From positions 1-5,675 of the forward strand of contig JANQIS010000155.1 of assembly GCA_028282045.1 (NCBI GenBank): 5,675 bases of DNA, in the 5' to 3' direction. Of the stretch, positions 1-5,675 are shown piece by piece. The stretch comes from Gammaproteobacteria bacterium. Its GTDB lineage: Bacteria; Pseudomonadota; Gammaproteobacteria; Francisellales; CACEW01. How positions within the stretch are numbered: the stretch's first letter is position 1; each line of letters starts with the position of its first letter. Both the position numbers and the translations under genes were made by a program. The notes under the pieces were generated by a model that saw only the letters and a program-made list of their open reading frames with translations, had not been told where the DNA came from and did no database searches.

Positions 1-2650
1 ACGTATAGTCCGTTTTGACTTCATCAATATAGGCCTGCGCTTGCTCACTGAGCAATTTCGACACTACCGGTACGCTACGTGAGGCATCTTTTACATACAC
101 CACAGCCCCTTGATAACATGGGTCAATTTTCACTGCGGTGTGCACACGTGAGGTAGTCGCACCACCGATCAACAATGGCATGGTAAAGCCAAGGCGTTGC
201 ATCTCGCTGGCCACATGGACCATCTCATCGAGCGATGGTGTGATCAGGCCACTTAAGCCAATCATATCCACCTGTTCTTGTTGCGCTGTTTTGATAATCT
301 TATCGCAGGGCACCATCACACCCATGTCAATGACCTGATAACCGTTGCATTGCAACACAATACCGACGATATTTTTGCCAATATCGTGCACATCGCCCTT
401 GACTGTGGCCAACAAAATCTTACCCTTATAGGCCTCAGATAACCCTTGTGCTTCTTTCTCTGCTTCCATAAACGGCATCAAATAGGCCACGGCTTTTTTC
501 ATCACGCGCGCGCTTTTTACCACCTGGGGCAGGAACATTTTGCCCTCACCAAACAAGTCGCCGACGATATTCATGCCATCCATCAATGGCCCTTCGATTA
601 CATGCAATGGGCGTTGACAAGTTTGTCTTACTGCTTCAGTGTCTTCTTCTATAAACTCGGTAATGCCATGGATTAATGCATGTGCCAGGCGCGCTTTAAC
701 CGGTTTTTGGCGCCAGGATAAATCCTTCTCCTGTTTCTTACCGGTGCCTTTGTAGTTTTCAGCAATCTCCAGTAAACGATCAGTGGCATCGTCACGACGG
801 TTGAGAATCACATCCTCGACAGCATCGCGCAGTTGCCTAGGAATTTCTTCATAAATCTCTAGCTGCCCAGCATTGACGATGCCCATATCCATACCATTAC
901 GGATGGCATGGTACAAGAACACTGAGTGCATCGCCTCACGCACTGGGTTATTGCCGCGGAACGAGAATGATACATTACTCACCCCACCGCTGATCATTGC
1001 ACCAGGGCAGCGTGTTTTGATGATTTTAGTGGCCTCAATAAAGGCTTTGGCATAGTCGTTATGCTCTTCAATTCCGGTTGCAACGGCGAAGATGTTCGGG
1101 TCAAAGATAATATCGTGAGGCGGGAAACCCACTTCATTCACCAAAATGCCATAAGCACGCTCGCAGATTGCTACTTTACGTTCAAGCGTATCTGCCTGTC
1201 CTTGCTCGTCAAAAGCCATCACCACGACAGCAGCACCATATTTGAGGACCTGACTGGCCTGATGGATAAATTCATCCACGCCTTCTTTCATGCTGATCGA
1301 GTTGACCACACCTTTGCCCTGAATGCACTGTAATCCTGCCTCAATCACTGACCATTTGGATGAGTCAATCATAATCGGCACACGACTAATATCCGGCTCA
1401 CTGGCAATAAAGTTGAGGAAAGTCCTCATAGCGCTCTGAGCATCCAGCATCGCATCGTCCATGTTGATATCGATGATCTGGGCGCCGTTCTCCACTTGTT
1501 GACGTGCTATATCCAGTGCCGTTTCATAATCACCCTCACGGATTAAGCGGGCAAAGCGTGCCGAGCCGGCGACATTGGTGCGCTCTCCGATATTGACGAA
1601 ATTGGTATCCGGACGGATTTCCAGGGTCTCCAGGCCACTCAAGCAGCAATAAGGCTTAGGTTCTGCCAAACGGCGCGCCGGCAGGTCTTTAATTCTGTCA
1701 TAAATGGCAGCGATATGCTCAGGTGTCGAACCACAGCAACCACCGACGATATTGACAAAACCGCTGCAGGCAAAGTCATACATCCATTCAGCCATGGTTT
1801 CTGGTGTTTGGTCATATTCACCAAACTCATTTGGCAAACCGGCATTGGGGTAAGCGCACACGAAAGTATCAGCCAGACCAGATAGCTCTTCTATATGCGC
1901 ACGCATATCTTCTGCACCCAGTGCGCAGTTAATACCGATAGTCAGCGGCTTAGCATGGCGCACCGACTGCCAAAAAGCACCAACGGTCTGACCGGATAAA
2001 GTTCGACCGCTGGCATCAGTAATGGTGCCGGAAATCATAATGGGCCAGCATCTACCAAGTTCGGCAAATAATGTCTCTAAAGTATAAATGGCTGCTTTGC
2101 AATTGAGCGTATCAAAGACGGTTTCGATCAGGAATAAGTCCACCCCCCCTTCAATCAAGCCTCGAGCAGCGAGGGTATAGGACTCTACCAACTGATCAAA
2201 GGTGACATTACGGTGACCCGGATTATTTACATCCGGCGAAATTGATGCGGTACGATTGGTAGGACCGAGTGCACCGGCAACCAAACGTGGTTTATCCGGT
2301 GTCAGTGCTGTGACGTCATCAGCCACCTCACGTGCCAGTCTGGCAGCAGCGGCATTCATTTCGTGGGTATGCGCTTGTAGGCCATAGTCCAGTTGTGAAA
2401 TGCTGTTAGCATTAAACGTGTTGGTCTCAATGATATCGGCACCGGCATTTAAATAAGCGCGGTGAATATCTCGGATAATCTGCGGCTGGGATAGTACCAA
2501 AATATCATTGTTGCCTTTAAGCGACATATGATGATCGGCAAATATTTCACCGCGATAGTCAGCTTCATCAAGCTGATAGGCTTGGATAGCGGTGCCCATA
2601 GCACCATCGAGGACTAAGATGCGTTGTTTTAATAACGAAGTAATATTCAT
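1..2650 (-). CDS. metH: Cobalamin-dependent methionine synthase MetH (partial; C-terminus beyond left edge)
   Basis: Cytoplasmic B12-dependent methionine synthase: moves a methyl group from 5-methyltetrahydrofolate through methylcobalamin to homocysteine, giving methionine and tetrahydrofolate. I translated it by hand; the frame is open from ATG at 2650 to the window edge (883 codons, N-terminus MNITSLLKQRILVLDGAMGT). Modules in order: homocysteine-binding barrel (about residues 1-325) with the zinc ligands Cys242 (GINCALG) and Cys305/Cys306 (GGCCGSTPEH); pterin-binding barrel (about 345-605, NFVNIGERTNVAGS); helical cap (about 640-735); and B12 domain with the DVHDIG motif, His755 being the lower axial cobalt ligand, plus GLSGLITPSLDEM and IGGATTS. 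The family is usually about 1,200-1,230 residues, so the S-adenosylmethionine-binding reactivation domain should lie outside. The start overlaps the stop of the upstream membrane-protein gene (ATGA) and has no clear Shine-Dalgarno, suggesting translational coupling. All visible catalytic residues are intact. Identity is secure; the state of the missing end is unknown. Confidence 0.97.
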   Translation of the reverse strand, partial: MNITSLLKQRILVLDGAMGTAIQAYQLDEADYRGEIFADHHMSLKGNNDILVLSQPQIIRDIHRAYLNAGADIIETNTFNANSISQLDYGLQAHTHEMNAAAARLAREVADDVTALTPDKPRLVAGALGPTNRTASISPDVNNPGHRNVTFDQLVESYTLAARGLIEGGVDLFLIETVFDTLNCKAAIYTLETLFAELGRCWPIMISGTITDASGRTLSGQTVGAFWQSVRHAKPLTIGINCALGAEDMRAHIEELSGLADTFVCAYPNAGLPNEFGEYDQTPETMAEWMYDFACSGFVNIVGGCCGSTPEHIAAIYDRIKDLPARRLAEPKPYCCLSGLETLEIRPDTNFVNIGERTNVAGSARFARLIREGDYETALDIARQQVENGAQIIDINMDDAMLDAQSAMRTFLNFIASEPDISRVPIMIDSSKWSVIEAGLQCIQGKGVVNSISMKEGVDEFIHQASQVLKYGAAVVVMAFDEQGQADTLERKVAICERAYGILVNEVGFPPHDIIFDPNIFAVATGIEEHNDYAKAFIEATKIIKTRCPGAMISGGVSNVSFSFRGNNPVREAMHSVFLYHAIRNGMDMGIVNAGQLEIYEEIPRQLRDAVEDVILNRRDDATDRLLEIAENYKGTGKKQEKDLSWRQKPVKARLAHALIHGITEFIEEDTEAVRQTCQRPLHVIEGPLMDGMNIVGDLFGEGKMFLPQVVKSARVMKKAVAYLMPFMEAEKEAQGLSEAYKGKILLATVKGDVHDIGKNIVGIVLQCNGYQVIDMGVMVPCDKIIKTAQQEQVDMIGLSGLITPSLDEMVHVASEMQRLGFTMPLLIGGATTSRVHTAVKIDPCYQGAVVYVKDASRSVPVVSKLLSEQAQAYIDEVKTDYT

Positions 2651-3180
2651 ACACTAGCTTGGGATTGACGTTTTTTGATTAGCTCTAACGCAGCCATACC
2701 AATCGGCAGGAAGATTAACACACTCAGTAAGCTACGCTCCAGGAATGGTAATGCATTGACATAGCACATAGCCAAGCCTGGCAAACTATGCGCATAAAGC
2801 TGACCACCAAGCCAGGTACCAAAGTTGGTCCATAGCCAATAAATGGTGGTCATACACACACCATAACCGCAAATCATCAGCAGGCTACGCACTGGCTTAA
2901 GCCAGTGAGCAGAAGCGGCGATGAGTGCAAAGCCACTATAAGTAAATAATGTCCAAAAGCCCAAAATCGGATAGCCTTTTAGCAAGGCAAGAGAGACATC
3001 AGAAATCAGTAAAATAGCTAACGTCATCAGAATCGATGCACGGCGTGAATATTGACTGCCAATCACCATAATCAAACTATTGAAAGGTGAGAGATTGGCC
3101 AGGTGGGGCATCAGACGTGCCAAGGTGGCAAATATGATCCAAGCTAAAGTAGTAAGGTATTTCATTTTGGAACTTTTCAT
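2647..3180 (-). CDS. DUF6580-type integral membrane protein, possible ECF S-component-like vitamin transporter
   Basis: A 177-residue, very hydrophobic inner-membrane protein with about five or six membrane segments (roughly residues 8-22, 35-42, 48-66, 72-92, 98-117 and 150-167) and a basic tail. I recognise the DUF6580 pattern: an N-terminal ARLMPHLANLSPFNSL block, then TNFGTWL (118-124) and GLAMCYVNALPF (135-146). From memory, this family is regarded as putative transport proteins similar to ECF S components, small membrane proteins that bind vitamins. The substrate cannot be read from sequence. Its place between metF and metH, with a 4-base ATGA overlap into metH, suggests a cofactor of that pathway, cobalamin being the obvious candidate; this is inference. 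Cysteines lie at 104, 109 and 139. Start choice: ATG at 3180 has an AGG nine bases upstream and fits family length. ATG at 3222 would add 14 residues that look unlike a membrane-protein start; ATG at 3165 is also possible. Confidence 0.8.
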   Translation of the reverse strand: MKSSKMKYLTTLAWIIFATLARLMPHLANLSPFNSLIMVIGSQYSRRASILMTLAILLISDVSLALLKGYPILGFWTLFTYSGFALIAASAHWLKPVRSLLMICGYGVCMTTIYWLWTNFGTWLGGQLYAHSLPGLAMCYVNALPFLERSLLSVLIFLPIGMAALELIKKRQSQASV

Positions 3181-3250
3181 CGGGTTTGGCCTAATGTAAC
3201 AAAGACCACCAACAAAGGCCATGGTTTAACATCTCGATATCTCATCAACT

Positions 3251-3262
3251 GATACTTGTATC
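3251..3262. other. Short dyad in the metF-DUF6580 gap
   Basis: GATACTTGTATC has 5-base inverted arms around a 2-base centre and lies in the roughly 125-base gap between the metF stop and the preferred start of the membrane-protein gene. It is too tight for a stable hairpin and has no T-run after it, so it is not a terminator. A protein-binding half-site pair is possible but unsupported. The rest of the gap shows only a weak promoter-like pair on the minus strand (TTTGAA, 15-base spacer, TAAGAT), and no riboswitch-sized structure could fit. Confidence 0.2.
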
Positions 3263-3304
3263 TTAATTCAGACGTATGAGTTCAAAGAGCAAAGAGTATG
3301 AGGG

Positions 3305-4129
3305 TCAACTGATTAATGTTTCAATCACTTTACTGGTGATAGTCGGCTTATTGAGCGTGTAAAAATGCAAGCCCGGTGCACCGAACTCTATCAGACGTTG
3401 GCACAAGCGGGTGACAATTTCTAACCCATAAGCCTGCACCGCGTCAGTATCATCACTTAGCCCGGTTAAGCGCTGGCGCATATAGCGCGGGATCTGCGCA
3501 CCACACATATCAGAAAAACGGGCTAATTGTGAGAACTGTATTACCGGCATAATGCCAGGTATTAAAGGGATATCAATACCTAAACGCTCACAATCATTGC
3601 GCAGGTTATAGTAAGCTTCTGCATTGTAGAAATACTGTGTGATTGCAGCATCAGCACCGGCCTGGACTTTGGATTTGAAGTGTGCCAGATCGTCTTGCAT
3701 GGTTTGCGCTTGCGGGTGTTTTTCAGGATACACCCCAACACTGATGTGGAAGTATTCGCCGGTCAACTCACGAATGTACGCCACCAAATCAGCCGCATAA
3801 TGGAAATCGCCAAAAGCACTACCTGAGCCTGAAGGCTGATCACCTCGCAACACCACTAAGCGCTTAACACCCATTGCCTGATACTGCTGCAGTAAATTAT
3901 CAATGCGTTGTTTACACATGCCGACACAAGAAATATGTGGCGCGATGTGGGCAAACTGCTGCATCAAGGCTGTAACGGTATTCATAGTCGCATCTTGCGT
4001 ACTGCCACCGGCACCGAAAGTAACCGAACAATATTCCGGTTTGTATGCCAATAAAGATTGTAACGTTACGTGCAAATGCTCAAGGCCAACATCGGTTTTG
4101 GACGGGAAGAATTCAAAACTGAGTTTCAT
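3305..4129 (-). CDS. metF: 5,10-methylenetetrahydrofolate reductase MetF
   Basis: Cytoplasmic FAD-dependent enzyme that reduces 5,10-methylene- to 5-methyltetrahydrofolate, the methyl donor for MetH encoded two genes downstream. The 274 residues match the usual bacterial single-domain enzyme (about 275-300) with no regulatory C-terminal domain. Visible family motifs: LSFEFFPSK with the catalytic Glu6; SVTFGAGGS (about 36-44); LRGDQPSGSG with Asp97, matching the flavin-contacting Asp of E. coli MetF; YPEKHP (134-139); AITQYFYN with Gln165; PGIMPV (about 191-196); and the closing LHFYTLN. Start choice: ATG at 4129 leaves a plausible 24-base leader behind the promoter at 4160-4187 and begins directly at the conserved KLSFEFFP core. 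An in-frame GTG at 4147 (280 residues) would be almost leaderless. Neither start has a clear Shine-Dalgarno. No terminator separates it from the membrane-protein gene and metH, so the three probably form one operon. Nothing looks damaged. Confidence 0.97.
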   Translation of the reverse strand: MKLSFEFFPSKTDVGLEHLHVTLQSLLAYKPEYCSVTFGAGGSTQDATMNTVTALMQQFAHIAPHISCVGMCKQRIDNLLQQYQAMGVKRLVVLRGDQPSGSGSAFGDFHYAADLVAYIRELTGEYFHISVGVYPEKHPQAQTMQDDLAHFKSKVQAGADAAITQYFYNAEAYYNLRNDCERLGIDIPLIPGIMPVIQFSQLARFSDMCGAQIPRYMRQRLTGLSDDTDAVQAYGLEIVTRLCQRLIEFGAPGLHFYTLNKPTITSKVIETLIS

Positions 4130-4159
4130 GGTATAAAGTTCAGACACACCAATGCATAG

Positions 4160-4187
4160 AGGGTATCGTGATAGCGAGGAATGTCAA
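4160..4187 (-). promoter_or_regulatory. Candidate sigma70 promoter for metF operon
   Basis: On the minus strand, a perfect TTGACA -35 box (4187-4182) is followed after 16 bases by TACCCT (4165-4160), which keeps the three most conserved -10 positions (T, A and final T). Transcription would begin near 4153, about 24 bases before the metF ATG. The promoter fills the short gap after the stop of the broken HAD gene, so metF need not depend on transcription from that gene. No terminator hairpin was seen in this gap. Confidence 0.55.
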
Positions 4188-4196
4188 TTGCAAGAT

Positions 4197-5150
4197 TCAG
4201 CAGCCATTAGCTGTCTCAACCGTGCACAAAGCCATTGCATTCATGCATTGCCCATTAGCAGCAGCGAGTCCGGCACCCAAGAAAGGGGTAGCCGTGCTGT
4301 GATGTTCCACTGGCTCAGGCAACGCTTTGGCAACTTTTGCAGTTCTACGACCGGTGTTCTGTATGATACATTGAGTTATTTGTGTAGGGGTGGCACCCGA
4401 GGGCACTCTGTGTTGAGAAATTAAAGAAAGGTAAGCAGCTTCTTGTGCACAGACCCCAATTAACCCGTAATTTGAGCTGTCGTGTCCAGCATCGCCATGT
4501 TGCATTGATATACGGTATATCCTGGCGGCAAGGCTGTCTGGCTGAGATAATATTTTTGCTACTATCTTTTCGTCAGAGATGTGTGGAGAAAAAGGGTTGT
4601 TCAAACCCCAACGGTAAGTAACACCAGCCTTGATTGCACGGTAGATTATCTCAAGGTTTTGTCTGTTTTTGGCTACATAAGCCTTACAAACCGCTGCTTT
4701 TAAATCAAACCGCACCGTCTCATCTTTTGCATACCGATCAATATCTGGTTGAATACGAGAAGCGGGTAACGCCTCTACCAATACCTCACCCAGATGATCG
4801 ATATTGCGTTTGGTCGCACGCTCTGGGCTTTTTTTCGAATCCGCGTAAATGAAAGTAAAACCTTCCTCCTGGCAAGATCCAGCGTATTTTCTATTGTCAT
4901 CTATCAATATAAAATCCTGATTTCGAAGCGCCTGAGCCCCTGGCACTACCTGCCTGGCTGCGCGGATAAGTGGCGTCTTATCTGAGTTAGTTATCTCCTC
5001 AAGATTGATCCCATCGTTAGCTTGAGCCGCAAAATCTGCCATTTTTAATGCTGTATCTTCGGTCAGAAAAGGCCTGCTTTCACCCAAGCATTTGTCCAAA
5101 GACTCAAACATATCATCTCTATAACATATCATCTCTATAACCGATAGCAT
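4197..5150 (-). CDS. HAD-like protein, C-terminal fragment (motif III/IV half plus unknown domain)
   Basis: A frame of 317 residues from the first ATG at 5150. Its first 14 residues are only the out-of-frame reading of the region upstream of and within the duplication; genuine homology should begin at FESLDK. It carries the candidate HAD Lys58 (SDKTPLI) and Asp84/Asp85 (FILIDDN). After about residue 110 comes a mainly helical-looking stretch of unknown type (for example NRQNLEIIYRAIKAGVTYRW), then a low-hydrophobicity tail rich in Ala and Cys (NGQCMNAMALC). No signal peptide or membrane segment. An ATG at 5111 lies eight bases past the stop of the upstream fragment and has AGAG just ahead, so re-initiation could make a 304-residue piece. 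The stop is only about 50-70 bases from metF. Confidence 0.6.
   Translation of the reverse strand: MLSVIEMICYRDDMFESLDKCLGESRPFLTEDTALKMADFAAQANDGINLEEITNSDKTPLIRAARQVVPGAQALRNQDFILIDDNRKYAGSCQEEGFTFIYADSKKSPERATKRNIDHLGEVLVEALPASRIQPDIDRYAKDETVRFDLKAAVCKAYVAKNRQNLEIIYRAIKAGVTYRWGLNNPFSPHISDEKIVAKILSQPDSLAARIYRISMQHGDAGHDSSNYGLIGVCAQEAAYLSLISQHRVPSGATPTQITQCIIQNTGRRTAKVAKALPEPVEHHSTATPFLGAGLAAANGQCMNAMALCTVETANGC
5109..5140. repeat. Exact 16-bp tandem duplication
   Basis: The 16-base unit catatcatctctataa occurs at 5109-5124 and again at 5125-5140 with no mismatch and no spacer. Sixteen is not a multiple of three, so the extra copy shifts the frame of the HAD gene and creates a TAG stop at once. 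Two perfect copies inside a coding sequence indicate a recent duplication by replication slippage, or an artefact of assembly. Confidence 0.95.
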
Positions 5151-5610
5151 CAGCCGATGTGCAGATTACCCTTTGTGAGCCTATTACCGAGTAAACACGC
5201 CCAGCGTGAAGGATCGCCATAGTGCATCGTAAGTGCTCATAAGACGGTATGGATATTTCCGGACGGGCATCGGGATGGTTATAGGCTTGCTGGTCTCGTA
5301 TTAATAAATTGATTGGACCATCAAAATCCCAGAGAACTAATTTTAGCGGAGATCGCTTTGGTGCTGCCTCTTCTACTTCTTTGGCGTCACTTATCAGCAT
5401 GTGATAGTCATCAAGAGAAAAAGTCTCCCACTCACCTTCATCGTCAAGGGTGGTTCCAACGACTGTTACTGCTGTATTAGTTAAGCCCTGCAGCTTTTCT
5501 AAAGAAAGGTTACGATCTTCTCCTGTAGAGTCAAGGATGTCGTTAATAGTCTTTTCCTGACGACTCCTTAAATCTGCCCTAGAGGGTGTCGTCAAATTAA
5601 TTTCATCCAT
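5119..5610 (-). CDS. HAD-like protein, N-terminal fragment (motif I half)
   Basis: A 163-residue frame starting at ATG 5610 and ending at TAG in the second half of the duplication. The first 85 residues are acidic and polar with no signal peptide or membrane segment (MDEINLTTPS start). The HAD core then begins with LKLVLWDFDGP, carrying the nucleophile-type Asp95 and the acid/base-type Asp97. The frame stops soon after the region where motif II would sit, so the Lys and second Asp pair needed by HAD enzymes are missing. Alone it is unlikely to be an active enzyme. The Shine-Dalgarno upstream of 5610 is poor (CTTAATCC). Confidence 0.6.
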   Translation of the reverse strand: MDEINLTTPSRADLRSRQEKTINDILDSTGEDRNLSLEKLQGLTNTAVTVVGTTLDDEGEWETFSLDDYHMLISDAKEVEEAAPKRSPLKLVLWDFDGPINLLIRDQQAYNHPDARPEISIPSYEHLRCTMAILHAGRVYSVIGSQRVICTSADAIGYRDDML

Positions 5611-5629
5611 GGATTAAGCTATTAGAACG

Positions 5630-5637
5630 TATATAAT
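5630..5637. promoter_or_regulatory. AT-rich promoter-like patch upstream of the HAD gene
   Basis: The stretch tatataat gives TATATA on the minus strand (5635-5630), which would start transcription roughly 13 bases before the HAD-gene ATG, and a perfect TATAAT on the plus strand (5632-5637), which could serve a divergent gene beyond the right edge. Neither direction has a convincing -35 box at the right spacing. The remaining bases to 5675 hold a plus-strand ggag but no recognisable gene. Confidence 0.25.
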
Positions 5638-5675
5638 TCGTGGTGTTGAGAGCGATTTATGTTAATGGAGTAACT

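Larger units (their letters stand above)
4197..5610 (-). pseudogene. HAD-superfamily protein gene, split by a 16-bp tandem duplication
   Basis: The two adjacent minus-strand frames are halves of one gene. Frame 1 ends ...ADAIGYRDDML-stop, and frame 2 carries YRDDMFESLDKCLGE. Both share YRDDM because 16 bases (TTATAGAGATGATATG) occur twice in a row. Deleting one copy gives a continuous 465-residue protein reading ADAIGYRDDMFESLDK. The restored protein has HAD motif I (WDFDGP, Asp95 and Asp97), a possible motif II Ser (Ser141 or Ser145, VYSVIGSQ), a candidate motif III Lys (Lys206, SDKTPLI) and motif IV (FILIDDN, Asp232/Asp233) followed by the usual GFTFIYAD strand. HAD proteins are mostly Mg-dependent phosphatases. 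A variable N-terminal 85 residues and a C-terminal stretch of about 215 residues match nothing I recognise. As written the gene should not give the full protein. It could be a real decayed gene, a reversible slippage switch, or an assembly error; the frame is otherwise clean, so the change looks recent. Confidence 0.85.

Noticed and set aside
138..1333. Plus-strand open frames of 60-90 residues within this stretch
   Set aside because: They lie entirely inside metH, whose minus-strand translation is conserved throughout; they have no recognisable motifs and are antisense shadows.
1639..1845. Minus-strand 68-residue frame inside metH
   Set aside because: It is a same-strand, different-frame shadow of the metH region encoding the zinc-ligand GGCCG motif.
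3270..3277. AGACGTAT, resembling a MetJ met-box (AGACGTCT)
   Set aside because: Six of eight bases match but there is no second adjacent box, and MetJ acts on tandem boxes; chance similarity is likely.
3223..3304. Possible cobalamin or SAM riboswitch ahead of the membrane protein/metH
   Set aside because: The gap is only about 80 bases and shows no conserved riboswitch elements or paired stems of adequate size.
4152..4985. Plus-strand open frames opposite the HAD gene
   Set aside because: They are antisense to a frame with clear HAD motifs, have no clear ribosome sites and no family resemblance.
5109..5140. Programmed ribosomal frameshift joining the two HAD frames
   Set aside because: There is no slippery heptamer at the junction, and the exact 16-base duplication fully accounts for the frame change.

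Overview
The window reads as part of a proteobacterial chromosome, most likely from a gammaproteobacterium. That placement rests on the style of the MetH and MetF proteins and is an inference, since no rRNA or other marker is present. All recognisable genes lie on the minus strand, so the biological order runs from high to low coordinates. By eye the base composition is moderate and even, and no insertion sequence, tRNA, CRISPR array or phage gene was seen.

Upstream part (5610 to 4197): a 465-residue HAD-superfamily protein of unknown function, now broken into two reading frames. An exact 16-bp tandem duplication (5109-5124 and 5125-5140) shifts the frame. Removing one copy joins the halves perfectly and puts all four HAD motifs back into one domain. 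This is the clearest unusual event in the window.

Downstream part (4187 to 1): a compact one-carbon/methionine cluster, metF, then a small DUF6580-type membrane protein, then metH. MetF makes 5-methyltetrahydrofolate. MetH uses that methyl group, through cobalamin, to convert homocysteine to methionine. The membrane protein lies between them and its stop overlaps the metH start (ATGA). Its family resembles substrate-binding (S) components of ECF vitamin transporters, so a role in supplying cobalamin or another MetH-related cofactor is an attractive hypothesis, but it is not shown by the sequence. A good sigma70-like promoter sits just ahead of metF, in the short gap after the broken gene.

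metH runs off the left edge: 883 codons are visible, covering the homocysteine, folate, cap and B12 modules. The C-terminal reactivation domain lies outside. No gene-free stretch exceeds about 80 bases. The right end (5611-5675) is a short upstream region with an AT-rich, promoter-like patch.
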